The notes under the pieces were generated by a model. The model did not search any database and had not been told where the DNA came from. It was given only the letters and a program-made list of their open reading frames with translations. A DNA stretch of 27,023 bases from a bacterium (GTDB lineage: Bacteria; Electryoneota; RPQS01), in NCBI GenBank assembly GCA_016721565.1, contig JADKHW010000022.1, forward strand, positions 1-27,023, given 5' to 3'. Position 1 is the first letter of the stretch; every line of letters starts with the position of its first letter. The translations under genes were made by a program, and so were the position numbers. Positions 14,062-22,089 of the stretch are shown here, one piece after another.

Positions 14062-14361
14062 TTACTCGATTTTTGCAAGCTTGTAGGTCTCGTTGCTGAA
14101 GAGCGTCAAAAGATTCGTAGGAGTTTCAACGGAGAGAACTGCGTAAGACAGGTTATAGCTACCGGAAAGCTCACGGATTTTGCTGTCCGAAATCTGTTTG
14201 TAGTTTTGCTGCATTGATTCAAGCGCGGTCCACCCTGCTCCAGTTATGGGGCCATAGGCGGCATTCATGCGGGCGCGCCATTCGTGAATATCGCGTTCGC
14301 TGAACGGGAACATCTTGAAGTCAACCAACAGCGCGCGCGGAAGCCAAGCGAAAGCTGCCAA
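14062..14361 (-). CDS. Fragment: soluble C-terminus of the DUF6798-like protein
   Basis: About 99 residues of soluble sequence, including DFKMFPFSERDIHEWRARMN and YNLSYAVLSVETP. It is read after the C6 tract in the frame that joins smoothly to the membrane part. There is no ribosome-binding site or signal sequence of its own. Confidence 0.55.
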   Translation of the reverse strand: MAAFAWLPRALLVDFKMFPFSERDIHEWRARMNAAYGPITGAGWTALESMQQNYKQISDSKIRELSGSYNLSYAVLSVETPTNLLTLFSNETYKLAKIE

Positions 14362-14363
14362 AA

Positions 14364-15911
14364 TCAGGGGGGCGTCAAAAAGATAGAGCCGCTGGGCGTG
14401 TGTCTATTTGCGAACCTAGCGATACCTTCGATGGCAACTTCGTTGGCTGATTTCGGTTCGACAATTCTTGACGTGATGCTGCGCGGGATGGGCAGTTTTA
14501 ATGCGTTGATGCTTGCCAAGAGAATGCAGAACGCGGCGAACGTGCCCAAAATTGCCGCAGCATTGCGAAGCAGGGAGTACTTTAGCGATACGAAGAGCAA
14601 AGCAACACTGAACATCACTACTAATGCAAGTGCTTCACGGCCGCCGCGATAGACGACCAACAGGGTGAGCTGGGCCAGCAAGGCAAGGATGAAGAACAGG
14701 CGATAGCTTGAATTGCTTAGTGTTGTGTCCCACTTTTGCTTGAGATATTCGAGCAGCGTGCCGACAAAGAAGATGGCAGGCTGAGCTTGACCAAATGCGG
14801 AAGTCAGAAACCACGCTCCAGCAGGGCGCGAAGATGTGATTAATTTTGCAATCGCTCCGCCGAGAAGTAGTAATCCGAACCATTTGATGAAAGAAACTGC
14901 GCGGAACGCTTGTGCGGACAAAAATGGGCCAAACGAAAACCACTCGACGAAGATGTAACCGCAAGCAAGAAAAGCGAGCACAAGACTTGCCCCGATACCG
15001 AAGCGGCGCGCGAGCAGGCGATCCGTGGTCGGATCGTCATACCACATTTTCCACAACAGTACTCCGGCAATGACGAAGAGCAGCATACCGACATACTGCT
15101 CAATAGAGTATGTGCTTGGAAGATGAACATGCGGTGCGCGGAACCTAATCAAATAGTCAAGGGATTCGCGCGACAGGCTTTGCCCGCGCAAGGGAAGAAA
15201 CCAGAAGATAAAGTTGAATAGCCCGAAGGAAATTCCAGAACCAAGCCACCAGAGCCATTGTTTGCGGATTTGGCCGCGAACTTCCGTTGCTTGATCTGCA
15301 ACTTTGAAAAACAAAGAGACCCCGATTGTACCGAAACCGATTGCAGCGGCTTGTAAGGCAACTTGAGGATGAACGAAGGATCCAACCATGGCCAACAGTG
15401 CACAGCGCGCAGGTCGCAAGTTGATGCCCTCCCAAACACACCACAAAGCAATAAACAGTATCAGCGAGCGAGGCAGCATATACGAAGCAACAAGGTGCGC
15501 GGCTCCGCCAAGTTCAACTGAACCTAAGACCATTACCAACACCGTTGCAATTAGCGCGGGAAGATCGCTTGACTTGAAAAGTTTGCGCGCGGCGAAGAAG
15601 GTAACGGCGGCGATTCCGGCGTGCTGCAAGCAGGTTAACAACAGGTAAAGTACGTTGAGCGGAATAACTTTGGCGAGCGTGCCCATGAATGCGACGAAAT
15701 AGCGCGGGCTGAAACTCGACATTGCATCAACGGAGTAATCACCGACTGCAAATGTTGGATCGAGATAGCGGCGGATCAGCGGAAGCTGCTCGAGCTGATC
15801 TGACTCCGCATAAAGATAGCCATGCAGCGCAGTAGCAAGAGTACCGAGCAGCATGGCCAAGAGTAGAACTTCGACGATGCGGAGTCGCGCAGTTATCAAT
15901 TTATTGAGCAA
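14364..15911 (-). CDS. Fragment: membrane part of the DUF6798-like protein
   Basis: 515 residues from TTG 15911, with no SD of note. Translation is probably coupled to the preceding gene, whose TAA ends 3 bp away. It is hydrophobic almost throughout, with long loops such as LPLIRRYLDPTFAVGDYSVD. The real C-terminus is in the next frame (14361-14062). Confidence 0.75.
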   Translation of the reverse strand: MLNKLITARLRIVEVLLLAMLLGTLATALHGYLYAESDQLEQLPLIRRYLDPTFAVGDYSVDAMSSFSPRYFVAFMGTLAKVIPLNVLYLLLTCLQHAGIAAVTFFAARKLFKSSDLPALIATVLVMVLGSVELGGAAHLVASYMLPRSLILFIALWCVWEGINLRPARCALLAMVGSFVHPQVALQAAAIGFGTIGVSLFFKVADQATEVRGQIRKQWLWWLGSGISFGLFNFIFWFLPLRGQSLSRESLDYLIRFRAPHVHLPSTYSIEQYVGMLLFVIAGVLLWKMWYDDPTTDRLLARRFGIGASLVLAFLACGYIFVEWFSFGPFLSAQAFRAVSFIKWFGLLLLGGAIAKLITSSRPAGAWFLTSAFGQAQPAIFFVGTLLEYLKQKWDTTLSNSSYRLFFILALLAQLTLLVVYRGGREALALVVMFSVALLFVSLKYSLLRNAAAILGTFAAFCILLASINALKLPIPRSITSRIVEPKSANEVAIEGIARFANRHTPSGSIFLTPP

Positions 15912-15914
15912 CGG

Positions 15915-16850
15915 TTACGCGAGCCTCTGCATGTTTTGATGAACCAAACGGATTCCAGTGGCAATGTCAATCGGCGCCCAGTGCGTCGGGAGCAGATGTT
16001 TCGAGTAGGTAATGTCGGCGGCGTTTCGGTTGGAATCGGAAAAAACAAAATAAACTTTGCGGCGCAGCACCCGCTCGGCAATTTCCTGAATCTCGTGAAT
16101 GGAAGTCGGTCTGCCCGACGCAAGCGTATGACAGATTGCCTCGTTTGACTTGGGGATCTCAAGAATCTGCGCGGCTATGAATTGACCAATGTCGCGACTG
16201 AAGACAAAATCGCGGAGGGTATTTTGATTGCCCACCAAACTCAAGACACGATGCTGAATTCCGCTTTGCAGAATCACGGAAATCAATCCGGCGCGTTTGC
16301 CCTCGTGCGCAAAGCCATAGACGGAACTCGGTCGGTAAACAAGCTTGAAGAGTCGAGCACTACTCGCATACAGCGCATTCTCCTGGCGAAGCTTCAATGT
16401 TCCGTAGGGACGAAGAGGCGCGGGTTCCGTGTCGCGACTGACGAGACTTTTGCCTTCAAACAGCCCGCCTGCCGAACTCACGAGATGAAAATCTACTAGC
16501 GCATTCGGGTGTGATTGCGACAACTTTTCAGCGAAGTTCAAGACGTTGACGAAACTTTGAAACTCGACTTCAAGCTCCTTAACGGAGGAAGCAAAGCCGC
16601 CTTTCCCAGCGCTCCAGAGAATTGAGAAGCGCTGGAGATCGGCATGCCTTGCTGAAAGGGCTTTGGCGACAGACTCAAGCTCTGCTACATGCTGATCTGG
16701 CGTGAACCACGTGAACGGCAGGGATTCTTCTGAGAAATCCGTATTCATATGTAAGGCGGATTTCACCGCCCCGCCGATTAGGCCAACACCGAAAATCGCG
16801 ACGACGTGTTGCGAGGCCGAAGAGGAGTTTGCGGTCGCGAGCAGGAGCAT
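15915..16850 (-). CDS. NAD-dependent epimerase/dehydratase (extended SDR family)
   Basis: 311 residues. A Rossmann nucleotide-binding motif GVGLIGG lies at residues 21-27 after VVAIF. The catalytic triad region is SSAGG (125-129) with Tyr149-x-x-x-Lys153 (YGTLK), then RPSSVYG (173-179), the usual substrate-binding stretch of sugar-nucleotide epimerases. The substrate cannot be read from the sequence. The start at 16850 gives an unusually long leader (MLLLATANSSSASQH) before the Rossmann strand, so a later start is possible. The gene is 5 bp downstream of the glycosyltransferase gene and 3 bp upstream of the membrane protein gene. It is therefore probably part of a pathway that modifies a lipid-linked or surface sugar. 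Confidence 0.85.
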   Translation of the reverse strand: MLLLATANSSSASQHVVAIFGVGLIGGAVKSALHMNTDFSEESLPFTWFTPDQHVAELESVAKALSARHADLQRFSILWSAGKGGFASSVKELEVEFQSFVNVLNFAEKLSQSHPNALVDFHLVSSAGGLFEGKSLVSRDTEPAPLRPYGTLKLRQENALYASSARLFKLVYRPSSVYGFAHEGKRAGLISVILQSGIQHRVLSLVGNQNTLRDFVFSRDIGQFIAAQILEIPKSNEAICHTLASGRPTSIHEIQEIAERVLRRKVYFVFSDSNRNAADITYSKHLLPTHWAPIDIATGIRLVHQNMQRLA

Positions 16851-16855
16851 CGTGC

Positions 16856-17854
16856 TTAGTTCTTGCGGAAGTAGTCAGCGAGAATTTTGTCAGAGGTGCG
16901 GTCAACGACAAAGAAAGTCGGTTTGCCTTGTATGTGCAGGAGGATGGTGCGGATGTACTCCATCGTCATCACGAGCAAGAAGATCGATAAGCCGCAGAAG
17001 AACGAGATGGCCACGAACAATGATGCCCAGCCGGGGACGTTGGGAGCATTCGGATCGATAAATTTGTTGTAAAACGCAAGGACGAGCGCTCCGAACGACA
17101 GGGCAACGGCAAACAATCCAATCAAAAAGCCGATGCGCAGAACTTTGGTTTGAGTAGAAACAATAAGCCTGCGCGCGTGGGACAGCAGTTTCATAAAGCT
17201 ATAGCCGCTACTCTTTGAATCGATGTAGCGCTGATCTTTTAGCGGCAGGTAGAGAGTGCGAATCTTATTGCTAAACCAACAGAGCGCGACATCAAAGTAG
17301 GTTTCATGACCGCAGACGCTGGCCGTGGCACGTGCAACGGAGCCACGCATAACCCGAAAACTGTTGAAGTCGCGGATGTGAGGAATACCGGTCAGCTTGA
17401 CCAGTATGTATTTGTAGGAACGTGAGCCCCAATCGCGCAAGAGGCTCTGGTGCACATGCTGTTCCGGTTTGGCATAGGTGATGTCGCATGTATTCAGGAC
17501 GGCTTCTGCCAGCATTTGCGGGAGGAAATTGGGGTCGTGCTGAAGATCTTCATCGAGCGTGGCAACCCAATCTCCAGACGTGTGCAGAATCCCGGCAATC
17601 GTGGCAGGGTGCTGACCAAAATTGCGAGCAAGTTGAATAACGCGCACCCACTCGTATTTGGCGGTTAGTTCGACAAGTACGTCTGCGGAACCATCACGGG
17701 ACGCGTCATCGACGAGTATAAGCTCGACGATATCCCACGGTGCATCGGCACTTGCGAGACTGTCTTTGAGCTTTTTCACCTCGCCGGCCAAATCCGCAAG
17801 ATATTTTGCGCCGGAATAGACTGGTGTAACAATTGAAAATGTGATCTTACGCAT
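16856..17854 (-). CDS. GT2 glycosyltransferase, polyprenyl-phosphate type (GtrB/DPM1-like)
   Basis: 332 residues. The N-terminal GT-A domain has SIVTPVYSG, VDDASRDGS (48-56) and the metal-binding DEDLQHDP (101-108), followed by RDFNSFRVMRGS. Two transmembrane helices near the C-terminus (about 239-262 and 275-299) are as in bactoprenol glucosyltransferases such as GtrB. The expected reaction is transfer of a sugar from a nucleotide donor to undecaprenyl phosphate on the cytoplasmic face of the inner membrane, although the sugar is not known. The gene is 6 bp from the methyltransferase gene upstream and 5 bp from the epimerase gene downstream, so it belongs to the same transcript. Start ATG 17854 is natural (MRKITFSIVTPVY). 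Confidence 0.9.
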   Translation of the reverse strand: MRKITFSIVTPVYSGAKYLADLAGEVKKLKDSLASADAPWDIVELILVDDASRDGSADVLVELTAKYEWVRVIQLARNFGQHPATIAGILHTSGDWVATLDEDLQHDPNFLPQMLAEAVLNTCDITYAKPEQHVHQSLLRDWGSRSYKYILVKLTGIPHIRDFNSFRVMRGSVARATASVCGHETYFDVALCWFSNKIRTLYLPLKDQRYIDSKSSGYSFMKLLSHARRLIVSTQTKVLRIGFLIGLFAVALSFGALVLAFYNKFIDPNAPNVPGWASLFVAISFFCGLSIFLLVMTMEYIRTILLHIQGKPTFFVVDRTSDKILADYFRKN

Positions 17855-17860
17855 AGTTTG

Positions 17861-18643
17861 TTAGGCTCGACTTTGCGTAGGTGCTTGGGAGTTGGTGCCA
17901 TTGGCGACGAAGGCAGCGTACTGTGCTCCGAGCGGCAGCCACTCAATGAACTTTTCGATGAACAATAGCGCTTTCAGCGCAGGAGGGACAAAAATCACAT
18001 AGTGAAACGACGTCTTGGAATCAAAGGCTTGTGACAGCAATTTGTTCGAGTAGCTTGGCTTCAGCAAACGCGCGTCTTTGTCGAACGGGCACTCGCGCAC
18101 GATCTTGCGGGTGATGGGATTAATCGGATTGTGCTCAAACAAGACGAAGACACCGTTAGGATTTAGGGTTTTGCGCAAACCAGCAAGCAATCCTTCATGC
18201 AGTTCAAACGGAATGTGATGAAAGACATTGACTGCGAGGATCATGTCAAACATCGGAGCCTTATAGGGCAATGTCTCGCCGTCGAAGTAATCCAGTTTGC
18301 AATTGCCCAGAATAAGTTTGGCAGCAATGTCAAGGCTGTCCTGTGAAATATCGGTGCCAAACAGTACAGCCTTGGGAAAGTGCTTGCGGAGGTGCTTCAG
18401 GTTCTTGCCCGTCCCACAGCCAAAATCAAGAATCGTCGAAGGCGCAAGATTGCGTTCGCGACACATATCCGCCAGTCGATCAATTTTGTACTCGGCGAAA
18501 TATTCGCCATCCTTGCCGACGAATTCGAGCGACCGATTGAGAAGGTCTTCGTATTCGCCTGCGTATTGATCGAAATTCTGTAGCTCTTGTTTTTCCAAAG
18601 GTACCAACCGACTAAAAGGATGGGGGAATTGATAGAGAAGCAA
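17861..18643 (-). CDS. Class I SAM-dependent methyltransferase
   Basis: 260 residues as drawn from TTG 18643. The SAM-binding motif I is ILDFGCGTGK (71-80), followed by an acidic motif II region GTDIS (96-100) and 'MILAVNVFHHIP' as motif III/IV. The acceptor is unknown. It is the first gene of the glycan-type operon, so a sugar or lipid carrier substrate is possible. The start is uncertain: no clear ribosome-binding site precedes 18643, and a second TTG (about 18595) would begin LEKQELQNFDQYAGEYEDLL, which is closer to the usual opening of this type of methyltransferase. The divergent gene starts at 18840. Confidence 0.8.
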   Translation of the reverse strand: MLLYQFPHPFSRLVPLEKQELQNFDQYAGEYEDLLNRSLEFVGKDGEYFAEYKIDRLADMCRERNLAPSTILDFGCGTGKNLKHLRKHFPKAVLFGTDISQDSLDIAAKLILGNCKLDYFDGETLPYKAPMFDMILAVNVFHHIPFELHEGLLAGLRKTLNPNGVFVLFEHNPINPITRKIVRECPFDKDARLLKPSYSNKLLSQAFDSKTSFHYVIFVPPALKALLFIEKFIEWLPLGAQYAAFVANGTNSQAPTQSRA

Positions 18644-18762
18644 ATGCCGTGCTCCTGCTGCATTTCTTCGCTTATCTTGCTAACTTAATAATTTTCAGGA
18701 ACACAGTCAACGAAATGGCCCCACGATTTGAATTCAAGCGGCGAAGTTTGCCTAATTAGGGC

Positions 18763-18791
18763 TTGACTCTCTTCTTTGTTGTCTGTATATT
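18763..18791 (+). promoter_or_regulatory. Promoter of perR-katA
   Basis: TTGACT (18763-18768), a 17-bp spacer, and TATATT (18786-18791) form a near-consensus sigma-70-type promoter. The start of transcription would fall near 18798, next to the operator-like sequence. Confidence 0.65.
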
Positions 18792-18796
18792 ATTAA

Positions 18797-18813
18797 ACAG
18801 GAATCATTCTTAT
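18797..18813 (+). promoter_or_regulatory. Candidate PerR/Fur-type operator
   Basis: ACAGGAATCATTCTTAT contains a perfect GAAT-C-ATTC palindrome (18801-18809). It matches the AATNATT core of the PerR box known from Bacillus (TTATAATNATTATAA). It lies just past the expected transcription start, where a bound repressor would block perR and katA. Match by eye only. Confidence 0.5.
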
Positions 18814-18839
18814 TTAGTATTTCATTGCAGGAGCTTACT

Positions 18840-19283
18840 TTGAGTTTGCCGGAAACGGAACTTGCGGTGTTCATGGAGCGGCTGCGGGAATCCGGGATTA
18901 AGCTGACCCACCAGCGGATGGAGATCTTTAAGGAGGTCGCCAGCCGGATGGATCACCCCGATGCTGCCTCAGTTTATGAACGGGTGCGTGAACGTGTGCC
19001 GACAATTTCGCTGGATACAGTGTACCGGACGCTGTGGATGCTAAAGGAAGCAGGGCTGATAACCACTTTGGGTCCAGCGCACGACCGTTTGAGATTTGAT
19101 GCGAATACGGCCCCGCACCACCATTTTGTGTGTACAATCTGCGGGAAGACGGAGGATTTCTACTGTGATGCTTTCAACAGCTTGAACGTGCCGCAGGAAG
19201 TAAATGCAATCGGCGTGGTTGAGCGCGCCCAAGTGGAGTTGCGCGGGTTGTGCAATGCTTGTGCAAAAGAAGAAACGAAATAG
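18840..19283 (+). CDS. perR: Peroxide-responsive Fur-family repressor PerR
   Basis: I chose TTG 18840 because AGGAG (18829-18833) is six bases upstream, giving 147 residues, close to the usual PerR length. The N-terminal winged helix carries LTHQRMEIFKEV and SLDTVYRTLWMLKEAGL. The regulatory metal ligands of Bacillus PerR all have counterparts: His39, Asp87, His93, His95 and Asp106. Asp rather than Glu at the last of these is the feature that separates PerR from Fur. The structural zinc site is present as C98-x-x-C101 and C138-x-x-C141. It senses hydrogen peroxide by iron-catalysed His oxidation (family knowledge). It sits directly upstream of katA in the same orientation, behind a promoter with a matching operator, so autoregulation and control of katA are probable. 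Confidence 0.88.
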   Translation: MSLPETELAVFMERLRESGIKLTHQRMEIFKEVASRMDHPDAASVYERVRERVPTISLDTVYRTLWMLKEAGLITTLGPAHDRLRFDANTAPHHHFVCTICGKTEDFYCDAFNSLNVPQEVNAIGVVERAQVELRGLCNACAKEETK

Positions 19284-19334
19284 GACCAGTTGGTCTTAAT
19301 CATATATAGCAAAAGTTCGAAAAGGATAAAGAAA

Positions 19335-20843
19335 ATGGCAGAAAACAAGAAGCCACTGACAACAAGTCAAGGCGCACCCGTGCCAGACGATCTAAATTCC
19401 ATGACCGCAGGTGAACGTGGGCCAGTGTTGGCGCAGGATATTCATTTGTTTGACAAGCTCGCGCACTTCGACCGCGAACGCATCCCCGAACGCGTGGTGC
19501 ATGCCAAAGGCGCAGGAGCGGGTGGATATTTTGAAGTGACACACAACGTTACAAAGTACACACGCGCGAATTTCTTGTCACAAATCGGCAAGAAGACGGA
19601 AGTCTTCGCGCGCTTCTCTACCGTGGGCGGCGAGAAGGGATCGGCGGACACGGACCGTGACCCACGCGGGTTTGCAGTAAAGTTCTTCACTGAAGAGGGC
19701 AACTACGACTTCGTGGGGAATAATACCCCGGTGTTCTTCATTCGTGATCCGCTGAAGTTCCCCGATTTCATTCACACTCAGAAGCGCAATCCGGCTACGA
19801 ATCTTAAAGACGCCGACATGTTCTGGGATTTTCTGTCACTTACGCCGGAGTCGGTGCATCAAGTTACAATTTTGTTCTCAGATCGTGGTACACCAAACGG
19901 CTACCGTCATATGCACGGCTTCAGCGGCCACACATTTATGTGGTACAATGAAAAGAACGAATATGTGTGGGTGAAGATTCACTTCAGGGCCGAACTTGGC
20001 TCAAAGACTTTCACGCGGGAAGAAGCTGGCAAGCTTGCCGGAGAAGATCCGGACTTTGCCACACGCGATTTGCACAACGCAATTGAAAAGGGCGAGTTTC
20101 CTGAGTGGAGGGTGTATGTGCAGATCATGACGCCGGAACAGGTTGAGAAATATCGATTCAATTCTTTTGACATCACAAAGGTTTGGCCGCATGCCGATGC
20201 GCCACTGATTCCTGTGGGTCGAATGGTGCTGAACCGCAATCCAAAGAATTATTTTGCAGAGACTGAACAAGCCGCATTCTCACCAGGTACAGTTGTGCCG
20301 GGAATCGCGCCGTCACCTGACAAAATGCTGCAAGGTCGACTATTCAGCTATCACGATACGCATCGCCATCGTTTGGGCACGAACTATCATTTGATTCCAA
20401 TCAACGCTCCTCATGTGAGCGGTGAGCATAATTACCAGCGCGACGGAGCTATGCGAACAGACGAGAATGGCGTCGGCTCTCCGAATTATTCACCCAACAG
20501 TTTCGGCGGTCCGCTTCAAGAGCAAAAGTACTCCCAACCGCCAGTACCGCTCACGGGTGTAATCGATCGGTTCAGTTTTGAATTGACCGACGATGATTTT
20601 GTGCAACCCGCGGCGCTTTACCGCAAGGTGATGAGCGATACAGATCGCACTCACTTAATTGGCAATATCGTAGGGCACTTGAAGAACGCACAGCCGCGCA
20701 TTCAGAAGCGACAGACGGCGTTATTCTACAAGGTGGACAAGGAATACGGCGAGCGCGTCGCACAGGGCCTTGGACTTATTGTCGAGGATATTGCAAAGCT
20801 TGCAGCGTTGACTCAGGCGGAGCGGGTTAAGGCTACATCGTAG
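19335..20843 (+). CDS. katA: Monofunctional haem catalase
   Basis: ATG 19335 is preceded by AAAGGA eight bases upstream. The 502-residue product has the length of a clade 3 small-subunit catalase. Active-site elements: His56 in VVHAKGAGAGGYFEVTH, the distal Asn in GNNTPVFFIRDP (129-130), and the proximal haem Tyr339 in RLFSYHDTHRHRLG. It converts hydrogen peroxide to water and oxygen in the cytoplasm. No signal peptide is visible. It is 51 bp downstream of perR and without a strong promoter of its own, so it is probably co-transcribed, with terminator T5 closing the unit. The whole reading frame is intact, unlike its downstream neighbours. Confidence 0.97.
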   Translation: MAENKKPLTTSQGAPVPDDLNSMTAGERGPVLAQDIHLFDKLAHFDRERIPERVVHAKGAGAGGYFEVTHNVTKYTRANFLSQIGKKTEVFARFSTVGGEKGSADTDRDPRGFAVKFFTEEGNYDFVGNNTPVFFIRDPLKFPDFIHTQKRNPATNLKDADMFWDFLSLTPESVHQVTILFSDRGTPNGYRHMHGFSGHTFMWYNEKNEYVWVKIHFRAELGSKTFTREEAGKLAGEDPDFATRDLHNAIEKGEFPEWRVYVQIMTPEQVEKYRFNSFDITKVWPHADAPLIPVGRMVLNRNPKNYFAETEQAAFSPGTVVPGIAPSPDKMLQGRLFSYHDTHRHRLGTNYHLIPINAPHVSGEHNYQRDGAMRTDENGVGSPNYSPNSFGGPLQEQKYSQPPVPLTGVIDRFSFELTDDDFVQPAALYRKVMSDTDRTHLIGNIVGHLKNAQPRIQKRQTALFYKVDKEYGERVAQGLGLIVEDIAKLAALTQAERVKATS

Positions 20844-20864
20844 TTCTTAATTAGCAGGTAGCTG

Positions 20865-20896
20865 AAACGGGTTAGCCTTCCGGCTAACCCGTTTTT
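20865..20896 (+). terminator. Intrinsic terminator T5, conserved-stem family
   Basis: AAACGGGTTAGCC (20865-20877), loop TTCC, GGCTAACCCGTTT (20882-20894) and further Ts to 20896. It lies 22 bp after the katA stop. The stem is identical to T1-T3 in its core. Confidence 0.92.
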
Positions 20897-20917
20897 GTGT
20901 GTGAAAGTCACAATGTA

Positions 20918-20946
20918 TTGAACTTGCGGAAAGGAAGATGTAGATT
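20918..20946 (+). promoter_or_regulatory. Candidate promoter of the BNR-repeat protein
   Basis: TTGAAC (20918-20923), 17-bp spacer, TAGATT (20941-20946). It lies between terminator T5 and the ATG at 20992. Shine-Dalgarno GAGG at 20983-20986. Confidence 0.4.
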
Positions 20947-21129
20947 GGCAGGATTGGGTGCCCGTAAACAGCAACGGACTGCGAGGTGCATATGAGACGG
21001 TTCACTCTTCTGCTAATGACTTTGGCTGCACTTTGGCTCGATGCGTCTGCGCAAACATGGGAGTGGCGGACGCCGAGGCCGACAGGATTGCAGATATGGG
21101 GAATCCTCAGCGATTTCGGCTGACACTTT

Positions 21130-22089
21130 GTGGATGGGGATAATGCGGGAATAGTCCGCCGGAGCTACGATGGCGGTCGAAACTGGGAGCGGCTATTCAC
21201 GCCCATTCGGGTGCCGTGGCCGCTCGTTTATTTTGTGGACTCACAGTATGGCTGGGTCGTTGGTGGGGTAGCCAATACGGGTCAAATGGGACTTATCCTG
21301 CACACCGAAAACGGCGGCGATACCTGGGTACAGCAGGCCGCAAATGTGTCACATTTCATTCGAGACATAGATTTTGTGGATCGTGAGCATGGCTGGGTGA
21401 TTGTACAATCACAGTGGAATGGCCCGTACAAGGTTTTGGGTACAGCAAATGGCGGCGACAATTGGGACACACTCGTCACCTTTGCGAGCGGCTCGCTCTC
21501 AGGAATCGATTTCATAAACTCGCAGACAGGCTGGGCATTGTTACAAGGCGTGATAGCTGATACTTGTCAGATTCTGGTTACCTTTAACGGCGGAATAAGC
21601 TGGTCCAACCAGTACTTTTTCGAGGACTCCTATTTTAGCGATATTTGCTTCTTAAATGAAGACAACGGTTGGGCAGTATCGTCAAGCGGCACGTTACATC
21701 ACACAACTGATGGCGGCAACCATTGGGAAACACAGCGTCCTGACTCTGCAACGGGAGGGAATGCCAAGATGACCTTTGCTGATTCTCTGCATGGCTGGGT
21801 TGCATTCGGAGACTACTATCGCAAAATATTGTCTACTGATGACGGTGGACAAACGTGGTCGATGTATCGTGCCGATGCGGGAATCGGATTAGGCTTTGTT
21901 GAATCTGGTGACGCGAATCACGTGTGGGTCGGAGGAAGTTACGGGCACATTTTGCATTCGGAGAACGGTGGAATGAACTGGACAAATTTGAGCCAGCGAC
22001 TTGATTTAGGGGGAATAGTTGACGGCGTATTTGCGGATTTCCTGCGGATGGATATTTGGCTCGCGTACCGTGGACGGAGTTCAGCATGA
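21130..22089 (+). CDS. Fragment: N-terminal propeller units of the BNR-repeat protein
   Basis: 319 residues starting from an artificial GTG. It contains six or more 'DGG..W' units. The last 25 residues or so are out of frame. The signal peptide lies upstream at 20992 in the same frame, separated by a stop at 21121-21123 that disappears when the two neighbouring shifts are corrected. Confidence 0.65.
   Translation: MDGDNAGIVRRSYDGGRNWERLFTPIRVPWPLVYFVDSQYGWVVGGVANTGQMGLILHTENGGDTWVQQAANVSHFIRDIDFVDREHGWVIVQSQWNGPYKVLGTANGGDNWDTLVTFASGSLSGIDFINSQTGWALLQGVIADTCQILVTFNGGISWSNQYFFEDSYFSDICFLNEDNGWAVSSSGTLHHTTDGGNHWETQRPDSATGGNAKMTFADSLHGWVAFGDYYRKILSTDDGGQTWSMYRADAGIGLGFVESGDANHVWVGGSYGHILHSENGGMNWTNLSQRLDLGGIVDGVFADFLRMDIWLAYRGRSSA

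Larger units (their letters stand above)
14062..15911 (-). pseudogene. DUF6798-like multi-pass membrane protein, one frameshift in a C6 tract
   Basis: The whole locus. Translation from TTG 15911 gives about 515 residues, then a premature TGA. Adding one C to the run of six (plus-strand G run 14367-14372) restores GSIFLTPPLILAAFAWLPRA and continues to 14062, for a full length of about 615 residues. About twelve transmembrane helices fill the first three quarters. The soluble C-terminal part contains 'LLVDFKMFPFSERDIHEWRAR', which resembles the conserved end of DUF6798 proteins. It starts 3 bp after the epimerase stop, so it is the last gene of the glycan-type operon. It may be a glycosyltransferase-C-like or polymerase-like membrane protein, but no catalytic motif was recognised. 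The single-base change in a homopolymer could be a sequencing error or true slippage. Confidence 0.65.

Noticed and set aside
21121..21123. An in-frame TGA between the signal peptide and the body of the BNR-repeat protein, possible selenocysteine or TGA-to-Trp/Gly recoding
   Set aside because: Other genes here end in TGA normally. Reading the stretch 21116-21138 in the next frame gives SADTLWMG, which fits the repeat family better, so two compensating base errors explain it more simply. No SECIS-like hairpin was seen.
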